The notes below the pieces were generated by a model. The model saw only the letters and a list, made by a program, of their open reading frames with translations. It made no database searches and was not told where the DNA came from. From positions 1 through 12,864 of the forward strand of contig CABTYA010000028.1 in the NCBI GenBank assembly GCA_902488965.1: a stretch of 12,864 nucleotides of DNA, in the 5' to 3' direction. Source of the stretch: an uncultured Veillonellaceae bacterium. GTDB taxonomy: Bacteria; Bacillota; Negativicutes; Veillonellales; Negativicoccaceae. Of this stretch, positions 6,640-12,864 are shown piece after piece; the first letter of the stretch is position 1; the number at the start of each line of letters is the position of its first letter. The position numbers and the translations under genes are program-made.

Positions 6640-6658
6640 CCGCCGTCGAGCACGGCGG
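6640..6658 (+). promoter_or_regulatory. 5'-UTR hairpin before murA
   Basis: CCGCCGT (6640-6646) pairs with ACGGCGG (6652-6658), loop CGAGC. It lies about 20 bases before the GGAGG site. No T-run follows, so it is not a terminator. Its role is unknown. Confidence 0.4.
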
Positions 6659-6691
6659 GGCGGGAGAGACGATAAGTGGAGGAGTGCCGTT

Positions 6692-7951
6692 TTGGAAAAG
6701 TTATATATTCGAGGAGGACGTCCGCTGAATGGACGGGTACGGGTCAGCAGTGCAAAAAACGCCGTCTTGCCGATCATTGCCGCGACGATGCTGCCGGTGA
6801 CGCCGAGTCGGCTGCCCGATATTCCGCAGCTGGAAGACGTGTCGACCATTTGCAACGTGCTCTCGCATCTGGGCGTCAAGGTGACGGCGGCGGATCGGGA
6901 ACTGACCTTTGATGCGGCGACGCTCACTTCGCACGAAGCCCCTTATGAATGGGTGAGCAAGATGCGCGCGTCGTTTTTGGTCATGGGGCCGCTGTTGGCG
7001 CGGCTGGGACGGGCGAAGATCTCGCTGCCCGGCGGTTGCGCCATCGGCACGCGGCCGATCGATTTGCACCTGAAAGCATTCGCCGCGCTCGGCGCGGAAA
7101 TTGAAATCGGTCACGGGTTTGTCGAAGCGGTCGTTCCGCGCGGTTTGAAAGGCGCGCAGATTTATTTGGATTTCCCGAGTGTCGGCGCGACGGAAAATGT
7201 TCTGATGGCGGCATCGCTGGCCAAAGGGCATACCGTGATCCAAAATGCGGCGGAAGAACCGGAAATCGTCGATTTGGTGACCTTCCTGAACAGCATGGGC
7301 GCGCGGATTCGCGGGGCGGGGACGAATGTCATTCGCGTCGACGGTGTCGAAGAGCTGCACGGCGTCACGCACAACGTGATTCCCGACCGGATTGAAGCGG
7401 GGACGTTCATGGTGGCGGCGGCGATGACGCGCGGCGATATCTATGTGGAAAATACGCTGGCCGAACACGTCAAGCCACTCATCGCCAAACTCAAAGAGGC
7501 GGGCGCGGCGGTCGTCGAAGATATTAACGGCGTACGGGTCGTCGGTCCGGATCGCTTGCGGGCGGCGGATATCAAGACGCTTCCCTATCCCGGTTTCCCG
7601 ACGGACATGCAGGCGCAATTCATGGCGCTGACGACGATTGCCGAAGGAACGAGCGTGGTGACGGAAACGGTCTTTGAAAATCGCTTTATGCATGTCAATG
7701 AACTCAAACGGATGGGCGCGGCGATTAAAATCGAGAGCGGCAGCGCGGTCATCGAAGGCGTGCCTCGGCTGGAAGGCTGCCCCGTCAACGCGACGGACTT
7801 GCGGGCGGGGGCGGCGCTCGTACTGGCGGGACTGGCGGCGCAAGGCGTGACCGAGGTCGGTCATTTGCATCATATCGACCGCGGGTACGACCATTTTGTA
7901 GAAAAATTACAAGCTTTGGGAGCGGACATTGAGCGGCGCGAGGAAGACTAG
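6692..7951 (+). CDS. murA: UDP-N-acetylglucosamine 1-carboxyvinyltransferase (MurA)
   Basis: A 419-aa cytoplasmic enzyme for the first committed step of peptidoglycan synthesis: transfer of enolpyruvate from PEP to UDP-GlcNAc. It starts at TTG 6692, which gives the family-standard N-terminus [14 protein letters not shown] (6678-6682) lies 9 bases upstream. Key residues are present: K22 in AKNAVLP, catalytic C116 in [12 protein letters not shown]121, D305 in FPTDMQAQ, R371 in DLRAG and R397 in IDRGY. The active-site Cys predicts fosfomycin sensitivity at the target level. Oddity: the usual SGAKN loop reads SSAKN (Ser20 in place of Gly). Its 3' end overlaps the MreB-like gene by 23 bases, implying translational coupling. 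Confidence 0.97.
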   Translation: MEKLYIRGGRPLNGRVRVSSAKNAVLPIIAATMLPVTPSRLPDIPQLEDVSTICNVLSHLGVKVTAADRELTFDAATLTSHEAPYEWVSKMRASFLVMGPLLARLGRAKISLPGGCAIGTRPIDLHLKAFAALGAEIEIGHGFVEAVVPRGLKGAQIYLDFPSVGATENVLMAASLAKGHTVIQNAAEEPEIVDLVTFLNSMGARIRGAGTNVIRVDGVEELHGVTHNVIPDRIEAGTFMVAAAMTRGDIYVENTLAEHVKPLIAKLKEAGAAVVEDINGVRVVGPDRLRAADIKTLPYPGFPTDMQAQFMALTTIAEGTSVVTETVFENRFMHVNELKRMGAAIKIESGSAVIEGVPRLEGCPVNATDLRAGAALVLAGLAAQGVTEVGHLHHIDRGYDHFVEKLQALGADIERREED

Positions 7952-9002
7952 CCGTCGGCGGTACTCGGTACCGCGGCCGTCGCTCTTGGAACGGTTGAAC
8001 GCCATCGGCATGACGGATGTCGCGGTGGATTTGGGCAGTGCCAATACCGTCGTCTATATCCGCGGCCGCGGCGTGGTCGTGCGGGAGCCGAGCGTGTTGC
8101 TGGTGGACGACACCTCTCGCGAGATTTTGGCGGTCGGCCAAGCGGCGGCGGCACTGGCGGGGGCGGTGCCGGACGGCATGCGGCTGATCTATCCCGTCAC
8201 GCACGGCGTGGTAACCGACTTTGAGGCGGCGGTTGAACTGTTGTCCCGCCTTGTCGACCCGCAGCTCACCGGCTGGCGCTCCCGCCCGCGGATGATCGCC
8301 ACCGTCGGCACGGGACTGACGGAGGTCGAACGACGCGCGGTACTCGAGACGGCGGCACAGGTCGGCACCCGCAAGACGGTCGGCATGGAAACGCCCTTGG
8401 CGGCGGCCTACGGCTCGGACTTGGAGCAGACATCGACACCGGGATTGCTGGTCGCCGATATCGGCGCAGGCACGACCGACATGGCGCTGGTCAACGACCG
8501 CGGCATTGCGCATTCCGTTTGGCGGCCGGAAGGCACGTCGGACTGGAACCGGCTGATTACGCGGACGGTGCGGCGCGAGTGCGGAATCCGTATCGGACCG
8601 CGGACGGCGGAAATGCTGACTTGCCGATTGGCGAATTTGGATGAAAACAGTACCGCGCAGACGGAATGCGCCGGCACGTCGGTCGAAACGGGACTGCCCG
8701 CGGCGGCCACGGTGACGGCCGCAATGCTGCGGCCGGTATTGTGTGAAGCGGTCGCACCGATTGTCGCGGCGGCGGAATCGCTCTTGGTACGTTGCACGCC
8801 GGATCTTTCGCAATGGGTGCGTATGCACGGGATGCTGCTGGTCGGCGGCGGTGCGCAGCTGCAAGGGCTGGCGCCCTACCTCACCCGGCAGCTGGGGATG
8901 CCGGTGTACGTAGCGGAAGACCCGCTGTTTACTGTCGCGCTCGGCGCAGGCAAAGCGTTGATGCAGATGGAACGCCTGCGTGATTCGCTTGGCGGGGTAT
9001 AG
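7929..9002 (+). CDS. Divergent MreB/Mbl-like bacterial actin
   Basis: A 357-aa actin-fold protein. The best start is TTG 7929: GGGAG (7918-7922) precedes it by 6 nt, inside murA. A later TTG (7986) or ATG (8010) would give a more usual MreB N-terminus but lacks a clear ribosome site. The motif order fits MreB: phosphate-1 [10 protein letters not shown] (34-43), EPSV (53-56), connect-1 [10 protein letters not shown] (153-162), phosphate-2 DIGAGTTD (177-184), GPRTAEML (223-230) and adenosine GGGAQLQGL (306-314). Departures: EEP becomes ETP at 154-156, GGD-x-FD becomes EGTSDW, and an Arg/Ser-rich N-terminal extension (1-18) is present. MreB/Mbl polymers guide lateral wall synthesis at the inner membrane. 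A specialised or weakly polymerising paralogue is possible. Confidence 0.82.
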   Translation: MSGARKTSRRRYSVPRPSLLERLNAIGMTDVAVDLGSANTVVYIRGRGVVVREPSVLLVDDTSREILAVGQAAAALAGAVPDGMRLIYPVTHGVVTDFEAAVELLSRLVDPQLTGWRSRPRMIATVGTGLTEVERRAVLETAAQVGTRKTVGMETPLAAAYGSDLEQTSTPGLLVADIGAGTTDMALVNDRGIAHSVWRPEGTSDWNRLITRTVRRECGIRIGPRTAEMLTCRLANLDENSTAQTECAGTSVETGLPAAATVTAAMLRPVLCEAVAPIVAAAESLLVRCTPDLSQWVRMHGMLLVGGGAQLQGLAPYLTRQLGMPVYVAEDPLFTVALGAGKALMQMERLRDSLGGV

Positions 9003-9019
9003 ACAATATCATGTATAAT
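8989..9019 (+). promoter_or_regulatory. Possible internal promoter before the lipoyl-like/S55 pair
   Basis: Perfect TATAAT (9014-9019) just past the MreB-like stop codon, with a poor -35 (TTGGCG at 8989-8994, spacer 19). It may let the downstream pair be expressed apart from murA. Confidence 0.5.
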
Positions 9020-9076
9020 GGAAAGAGCAATCGGGAAAGATAACAAGTAAGGATGAAGGATAACGAGGTGAGTACG

Positions 9077-9376
9077 ATGAAACATATGCAAAAACGTCGG
9101 ATTTTTTGGCTGGCGGCGGCACTGGCGGCATTCGGTGTCGTGATGGCGGCGGCGCAAGCGGTCGTGCACACGACAGTGCTTTCCGGCAAGGTCACGAATG
9201 CGGTGGCGGTCGGTACGGATGTCAAAGAAGGCGATACGCTGGTCGAAGTCGAATCACTCGCCGGTTCGATGCCGGCGGCACGCGCGACGGCGGACGGCAA
9301 AGTCGTCAAAGTCGATGTGGCGGTCGGCGATCAAGTGGAGAAAGGCAGCGAAGTCGCTGTGGTGGAAACCAATTGA
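9077..9376 (+). CDS. Membrane-anchored biotinyl/lipoyl-like small protein
   Basis: A 99-aa protein. The ATG at 9077 follows GAGGTG (9065-9070) by 6 nt; the in-frame ATG at 9053 has no spaced ribosome site. A basic N-terminus (KHMQKRR) is followed by one hydrophobic segment (about residues 9-28), a signal peptide or anchor. The rest has two half-motifs of a barrel-sandwich hybrid fold, each with a V-x-VGxxVxxGxxLxxVE pattern (about 46-60 and 83-97), joined through ADGKVV. The E-x-MKM-type lysine of biotin or lipoyl carriers is absent, since the hairpin reads ESLAGSMPA. It is therefore probably not post-translationally modified, and it resembles the periplasmic barrel domain of HlyD/RND adaptor proteins. 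Its TGA overlaps the next ATG by one base, implying tight coupling with the S55 peptidase. Function not known. Confidence 0.72.
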   Translation: MKHMQKRRIFWLAAALAAFGVVMAAAQAVVHTTVLSGKVTNAVAVGTDVKEGDTLVEVESLAGSMPAARATADGKVVKVDVAVGDQVEKGSEVAVVETN

Positions 9377-11286
9377 TGAAACGAATCAGCCTGCGCCTGG
9401 GAGGCGCAATCCTTGCGGCGCTGCTCTGGACGGGGAGTGCCGTTTCGGTACAAGCAACGGAATTTATGCCGGTCGAGGCGGTCCGCGAAGGCATGCACGG
9501 AATCGCCAAGACGGTCGTCACGGGCGACCGGATCGACACCTTCGACGTCGACGTCCTCGGCGTCATGAAACAACGCGGCCCGTCGGGCGATTTGATTTTG
9601 GTGCGGGTATCGGGCGACGTCATTGACCGGACGGGCGGCATTGCCCAAGGAATGAGCGGCAGTCCCGTCTACATCGACGGCAAACTGGTCGGCGCGATTG
9701 CGTACGGCTGGGGATTTGCCGACGGCAAAATCGGCATGGTTACCCCCATCGGCGATATGCTCAAACTGTGGATGGTGGAAGATTCGCGGCAGCGGCGGTG
9801 GTTTCCGCCGGCGGACGGAGACCGGCTCGTGCCGCTGGCGACGCCCGTGATGGCGAGCGGATTTTCTGCGGAATCGCTCGATTACCTGAAAGACAAACTC
9901 GCGCCCTTCCGACTGGTGCCATACAGCACGGGAGCGGCGGGCAGTTATGACGCCGCACGCCATCCGCTCGAAGAAGGCGGCGCGGTCGCGGCGACACTGA
10001 TGACGGGCGACCTCAAACTCGGCGCCATCGGGACGGTGACTCACGTCGACGGCGATCGGATTGTCGCTTTCGGCCATCCGTTTTTGAAACGCGGCACACT
10101 CGACTATTTCATGCACAATTCGTATATCTTTACCGTTGTGCCCTCGGTCAACTCCGCATTCAAACTCGGCTCGATCGGCAGTGAAATCGGCAAAATCAAT
10201 CAAGACCGCGGCGCAGGCATTGCCGGCCGCACGGGCATCGCACCCGACGCGGTGCCGATGTCGATGCGCATCGTGGACACGGATACAGGGGAAACGCGCC
10301 GTGCCGACGTGCGGATGATCGAAGACCCGCAGCTGACGCCGGTACTGGCGGCGACGGGGGTATTTGACATGGCGCAAAAGACCCTCGACCGCGGCGGCCG
10401 CGGCACGGTGAAATTCACCTATACCATCACGCCGCAAGACCCGAAACTCAAATCGATCACGCGGACGAATATGTACTACTCGCGGCGCTCCGTCAGTGAA
10501 CGCTCGGTCGACGAACTGTACAACGTGCTCGAAATTTTGGCGAAGAACCCCTTCGTGGATTACCGCCTGCGCGGCATCCGCATGGACATGGAACTCACGC
10601 AGGAACGGCGCGTGGCGGAGATACTGGACGCAACGGCGACACCGGCGGTGGTCAGCCCGGGCGACGATATCCTGATTCGCGTGCGCCTGCGGCCGTACCG
10701 CGCACCGGAGACCTATCGACATCTCGTCTTTCACGTGCCGCCGGATCAGCCGCTCGGCGAAATGACATTGGAAGTACGCGGCGGCGGCGTCACACCGCTC
10801 CCGTACCTTATCCAAAAACAACAGCTGAACTTGACGGACGAGATTCTCGACCGTTTGCGCAGCTACAAGGACTTTGAAGACTTGCGGCAGCGGTTGGAAA
10901 ACGAAGACCGCAATCACCAGATCGTCGTGGAAATTCTCGAATCGGGCGTCTCGGCCGTGCCTGACGAGTCTGACGGCGGCGGCGGAGCGGTGATTCACGG
11001 CCATGAGCCGGAACACCTGCCGGGCTACCTCCATGCCGGCGAGAGCGCCTCGGCCAAGCCGGACGATGACGACACCGACAAATCCAAAGTCCGCCTCGAT
11101 ACGGAATATATCATCGAAGGCGACGGACAATTTACCTTTGACGTCGTGCCGCCGGCGGAAAAAGAACGCCGCTTGCGCGCGCTGAAACGTACCGACCCGG
11201 AACTGCAAGCGGAGATGCGCCATGACGAAACGACGCCCGCCGCGGACAAGGACACCCCTCCGGCGGTGGCCGACGACAATCACTGA
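9376..11286 (+). CDS. Secreted SpoIVB-type S55 serine peptidase family protein
   Basis: A 636-aa protein starting at ATG 9376, overlapping the previous stop (TGATGA). A signal peptide is seen at 1-27 (basic MKR, hydrophobic core, VQA/TEF cleavage). The S55 domain has EGMHGIAKTVVTGDRIDTF (38-56), the serine motif IAQGMSGSPVYIDGKLVGA (89-107, nucleophile probably S94) and VTPIGDM (122-128). The His motif RIVAFGHPFLKRG (228-240, H234) then leads to the stretch 247-290. A long C-terminal region (about 340-525) looks beta-rich, and the tail (about 530-636) is Asp/Glu-rich and low in complexity. SpoIVB cleaves SpoIVFA during sporulation, but its motifs run His before Ser; here Ser comes before His, as in large non-sporulation S55 proteins. 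It probably acts in the periplasm. Its substrate is unknown. Confidence 0.85.
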   Translation: MKRISLRLGGAILAALLWTGSAVSVQATEFMPVEAVREGMHGIAKTVVTGDRIDTFDVDVLGVMKQRGPSGDLILVRVSGDVIDRTGGIAQGMSGSPVYIDGKLVGAIAYGWGFADGKIGMVTPIGDMLKLWMVEDSRQRRWFPPADGDRLVPLATPVMASGFSAESLDYLKDKLAPFRLVPYSTGAAGSYDAARHPLEEGGAVAATLMTGDLKLGAIGTVTHVDGDRIVAFGHPFLKRGTLDYFMHNSYIFTVVPSVNSAFKLGSIGSEIGKINQDRGAGIAGRTGIAPDAVPMSMRIVDTDTGETRRADVRMIEDPQLTPVLAATGVFDMAQKTLDRGGRGTVKFTYTITPQDPKLKSITRTNMYYSRRSVSERSVDELYNVLEILAKNPFVDYRLRGIRMDMELTQERRVAEILDATATPAVVSPGDDILIRVRLRPYRAPETYRHLVFHVPPDQPLGEMTLEVRGGGVTPLPYLIQKQQLNLTDEILDRLRSYKDFEDLRQRLENEDRNHQIVVEILESGVSAVPDESDGGGGAVIHGHEPEHLPGYLHAGESASAKPDDDDTDKSKVRLDTEYIIEGDGQFTFDVVPPAEKERRLRALKRTDPELQAEMRHDETTPAADKDTPPAVADDNH

Positions 11287-11303
11287 TGAGGAGAGAGCAG
11301 AGC

Positions 11304-11690
11304 ATGAAAGAAGAAGCGAAGAAGAAAAAAGACGGCCGCGAAAAAAGGTACATGGTATACTTGCGCGACACGCCAAAGGTGAGAGAGCTTTTTAATCGCG
11401 AAAAAATCATCAAGCGTACAAACGTCTTTCGCGCGCAAGATGTGATCGCGCGGTATGCGGCGGTGATGGAGAGTGTCGAGCCGCCGAAAATGACTGCCGA
11501 AGAAAAAGAAATCTTGTATACGATTGTAACGGGACTTGTTGGTGAGATCACAGCGACTAAAATTCAGATGCTGCCGGCACTGATCAAAGCAAGTGGCATT
11601 CCATGCGCCGAAGATTTTGCCGACCGGCTGAAAGATTGGTCGGTCGTTGAAGTCGTACGCGCAATTGAGGCGATCGAAAATAACGAATAA
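11304..11690 (+). CDS. Hypothetical protein, 128 aa, basic N-terminus
   Basis: I do not recognise this family. The ATG at 11304 is chosen because GAGGAG (11288-11293) lies 10 nt upstream; an in-frame ATG at 11286 overlaps the S55 stop codon but has no ribosome site of its own. The protein opens with a very basic segment (EEAKKKKDGREKRY) and is otherwise helix-like (about 60-128), with a hydrophobic stretch YTIVTGLVGEITATKIQML at about 71-89 that is probably buried rather than membrane-spanning. No signal peptide. The coding sequence is visibly richer in A (many AAA and GAA codons) than the S55 gene before it, which may mean a different origin. A terminator follows directly, so it is probably the last gene of the run. 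No function is assigned; nucleic-acid binding is only suggested by the basic N-terminus. Confidence 0.72.
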   Translation: MKEEAKKKKDGREKRYMVYLRDTPKVRELFNREKIIKRTNVFRAQDVIARYAAVMESVEPPKMTAEEKEILYTIVTGLVGEITATKIQMLPALIKASGIPCAEDFADRLKDWSVVEVVRAIEAIENNE

Positions 11691-11704
11691 AAGACAGAAA
11701 AAGG

Positions 11705-11732
11705 ACGCGAGGGTAATTGCCCCCGCGTTTTT
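11705..11732 (+). terminator. Intrinsic terminator ending the murA-S55 gene run
   Basis: ACGCG-A-GGG (11705-11713) pairs with CCC-C-CGCGT (11720-11728), one mismatch, loop TAATTG, then T11728-11732. Confidence 0.85.
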
Positions 11733-11830
11733 AATTTTCCCCCTTTTTGCCCCCATAAAAACCGGCAAAAACTGAAAAGACCTTATCTGTGGCACTTGCA
11801 GCTTGTTTTATTTGTTTTTCAATGAATACA

Positions 11831-11858
11831 AGCGAAGACCTTCGGTCTTCGCTTTTTT
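11831..11858. terminator. Second intrinsic terminator with no assigned gene
   Basis: AGCGAAGAC (11831-11839) pairs with GTCTTCGCT (11845-11853) around CTTCG, followed by T11853-11858. It lies about 100 bases past the previous terminator with no coding frame between. It may be a back-up terminator or the end of a small RNA from 11733-11830. Confidence 0.85.
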
Positions 11859-11900
11859 GTTGCGCCCGAAGAGCCAATCTTGCGCATCATATATATAGAA

Positions 11901-11945
11901 ACGATTTATAGTTCCAAGGATAAAGAAAACAAATAACTATATCGT
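11901..11945. repeat. AT-rich interrupted inverted repeat upstream of the riboswitch promoter
   Basis: ACGA-TT-TATAGTT (11901-11913) is complementary to AACTATA-TCGT (11935-11945): 11 matched pairs with a 2-nt bulge and a 21-nt A-rich spacer. It ends 14 bases before the -35 box. No T-run follows, so it is not a terminator. It could be a regulator site, an UP-element-like region or chance in AT-rich DNA. Confidence 0.4.
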
Positions 11946-11959
11946 GTCGCGGTTTTTCC

Positions 11960-11988
11960 TTGACGCTGGATTGGTACGCTGCTATACT
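11960..11988 (+). promoter_or_regulatory. Promoter of the cobalamin riboswitch-TonB receptor transcript
   Basis: TTGACG (11960-11965), a 17-bp spacer and TATACT (11983-11988). The predicted transcript start is near 11995, leaving about 40 nt before the aptamer. Confidence 0.85.
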
Positions 11989-12035
11989 GAATCCAAAGAT
12001 GTGCCGTGCGCATGTTTATTGTGCATGCCGTCCAT

Positions 12036-12158
12036 AGGATGATCAGTGGGAAATTAGGTGCAAATCCGAAGCTGTTACGCAACTGTAAGGCGAGTTATTT
12101 TCGCAAGTCTTTCGCAAAGAGAAAAATAATGATGACCTAAGCCAGGGCGCCACGATTG
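12036..12158 (+). ncRNA. Cobalamin riboswitch (B12 aptamer)
   Basis: Conserved blocks appear in the right order: GGGAAATTAGGTGCAAATCC (12048-12067), the GC-ACTGTAA core (12079-12088; it reads GCAACTGTAA where GCCACTGTAA is usual), a variable arm closed by TTATTTT/AAAATAA at about 12095-12130, and the B12 box AAGCCAGGGCGCCACG (12139-12154). TTAGGT (12054-12059) pairs with ACCTAA (12135-12140), closing the core. It binds adenosyl- or methylcobalamin and represses the downstream gene when B12 is plentiful. The outer boundaries are approximate. The terminator at 12171-12219 is its expression platform. Confidence 0.92.
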
Positions 12159-12170
12159 TACTTTTTGTAT

Positions 12171-12219
12171 GCGAAGCAAAGGAATTCTCGCTGAGAATTT
12201 CTTTGTTTCGCTTCTTTTT
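12171..12219 (+). terminator. Riboswitch expression-platform terminator
   Basis: A 19-bp stem (12171-12189 with 12193-12211) with two G-U pairs and loop GCT, followed by TTCTTTTT (12212-12219). This indicates control by transcription termination. TTTCGC inside the aptamer arm (about 12109-12114) could pair with GCGAAG (12171-12176) as an antiterminator element; that pairing is inference. Confidence 0.9.
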
Positions 12220-12222
12220 ATT

Positions 12223-12237
12223 TGAGATAGTATCTCA
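12223..12237. repeat. 15-bp palindrome before the TonB receptor gene
   Basis: TGAGATA-G-TATCTCA is a perfect 7-bp inverted repeat around one base. It lies directly after the riboswitch terminator and about 44 bases before the receptor ATG. It is operator-like in shape, but no known box is recognised. Confidence 0.4.
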
Positions 12238-12280
12238 CTATGAGGGGCGAAGGGTGTTGACCATCAGGGAGTTGAAACAG

Positions 12281-12864
12281 ATGCAGAAAAAAAGAATCGG
12301 GTTGTCTTCCGCGGAAAGACGGGCATTACTGCTGGCGATGTGCTCGCTGCCGGTTTTGTGCTGGGGAAGTGCGGTCGATGCGGCGATGCCTGCCGGCGAC
12401 ACGGGAGAAATGGCGGTACTGGAGACCGTCACGGTAGAGGCAAAACGTCCGCAGTGGGAGGAAAAATTGTCACCGGGGACGGTGACGGTCATTCGTCCCG
12501 AAGAGTACAAAGGCGAGCAGAAAGAATTGCCGGAGTTATTGAAAAAAGTACCGGGCGTACACGTGCGTGAAGTCAACGGGAAAGGCCAGTACACGACCGT
12601 GACCGTGCGCGGTTCGACGGCGGCACAAGTCGGGATTTTCGTGGACGGCGTTCTCTCCAATCGCGGCGGTGATGCCGCCGTGGATATTTCCACCATTCCC
12701 GTGAAAAACGTCGAACGGATTGAAGTCTATCGCGGCTATATTCCGGCGCGGTTCGGCGGTACGTTTATCGGCGGGGGCGGCGAAACCCCCCCAAAAAAAC
12801 AGACCAAAACCCAAATTTTTGCCGGCAAGGGGGAACACTTCCTCCGCGGGGGGGGCCCTCCGCC
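12281..12864 (+). CDS. TonB-dependent outer-membrane receptor, N-terminal part (probably BtuB-like; 3' end outside window)
   Basis: 194 codons are visible and the frame is open to the window end. The ATG at 12281 follows AGGGAG (12266-12271) by 9 nt; an in-frame TTG at 12257 is a possible alternative. There is a long signal peptide (about 1-34: basic start, hydrophobic core ALLLAMCSLPVLCWGS, then VDA/AMP). A TonB box, ETVTVEA (48-54), is followed by a plug domain from about 60: GTVTVIRPEEY, ELPELLKKVPGVHV, VTVRGST, GIFVDGV, IPVKNVERIEVYRG and ARFGG. The plug binds the ligand and the TonB box engages TonB for energy. The cobalamin riboswitch upstream points to B12 (or a corrinoid) as ligand, by inference. 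The residues after TFIGG depart from the expected VxNIVTKKP motif in step with a sequence-quality problem. Confidence 0.87.
   Translation, partial: MQKKRIGLSSAERRALLLAMCSLPVLCWGSAVDAAMPAGDTGEMAVLETVTVEAKRPQWEEKLSPGTVTVIRPEEYKGEQKELPELLKKVPGVHVREVNGKGQYTTVTVRGSTAAQVGIFVDGVLSNRGGDAAVDISTIPVKNVERIEVYRGYIPARFGGTFIGGGGETPPKKQTKTQIFAGKGEHFLRGGGPP
12765..12864. other. Suspect low-quality sequence at the window end
   Basis: Runs of C, A and G become abnormally frequent (C7 and A7 at about 12785-12799, then a G9 near 12849-12857). The plug-domain motif expected here is replaced by GGGGETPPKKQTK, which aligns without gaps to the family-typical GGVVNIVTKKPTK. This looks like base-call error at a contig edge rather than biology. 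Confidence 0.6.

Noticed and set aside
6701..8864. Long minus-strand open frames across murA and the MreB-like gene (6701-7894 and 7785-8864)
   Set aside because: They are shadow frames of recognised plus-strand genes, with Arg/His-rich composition and no ribosome sites.
9106..9375. 90-codon upstream extension of the S55 peptidase frame
   Set aside because: It overlaps the lipoyl-like gene in another frame and would bury the signal peptide. The ATG at 9376 is correct.
9331..11376. A 681-codon open frame on the minus strand across the S55 gene
   Set aside because: It is antisense to a well-supported secreted peptidase. The product is His/Arg-rich with no domain pattern, as expected from the complement of G+C-rich coding DNA.

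Overview
The window reads as chromosome from a diderm Firmicute (Negativicutes, for example the Veillonella/Megasphaera/Dialister/Selenomonas side). This is inferred from a mix of traits. The Firmicute-like traits are a clostridial-type MetH C-terminus, an ECF-transporter S component, a murA next to an mbl/mreB-like gene, a SpoIVB-type S55 peptidase, and strong AGGAGG-like ribosome sites with several TTG starts. The diderm trait is a TonB-dependent outer-membrane receptor. The DNA is G+C-rich with many GCG/GGC codons. Genus cannot be fixed from the sequence alone.

Layout. 1-666: 3' end of a cobalamin-dependent methionine synthase. 798-1205: TM2-domain membrane protein, convergent with a DedA-family membrane protein (1839-1243, minus) across a shared terminator. 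1868-2067: divergent promoter region and a tightly folded leader RNA, then an ECF S component (2080-2697). 2738-2896: gene-free stretch rich in inverted repeats. 5764-2935 (minus): two-gene operon of an AbgT-family transporter and peptidase T. 6149-6526: orphan 125-aa protein with its own promoter and terminator. 6692-11690: envelope-type gene run of murA, a divergent MreB-like actin, a membrane-anchored biotinyl/lipoyl-like small protein, a large secreted S55 peptidase and a 128-aa orphan. 11691-12280: gene-free regulatory region with two terminators, an inverted repeat, a promoter, a cobalamin riboswitch and its intrinsic terminator. 12281-end: 5' part of a TonB-dependent receptor, probably BtuB-like. 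Its last ~100 bases look like poor-quality sequence.

How the parts fit. The two ends share vitamin B12: a B12-dependent MetH at the left and a riboswitch-controlled, probably B12-importing receptor at the right. The murA-to-S55 block looks like a non-sporulating remnant of the murA...spoIID-spoIIID-mbl neighbourhood of spore-formers: murA and mbl are kept and now overlap, and an S55 peptidase pair follows. The abgT-pepT pair suggests import of a small peptide-like solute followed by cytoplasmic cleavage.

The least explained items are the three-hairpin leader before the ECF S gene, the translationally coupled lipoyl-like/S55 pair with protease motifs in permuted order, the degenerate MreB-like protein, and the repeat-rich intergenic stretch at 2738-2896. 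I see no CRISPR array, insertion sequence, tRNA or rRNA.
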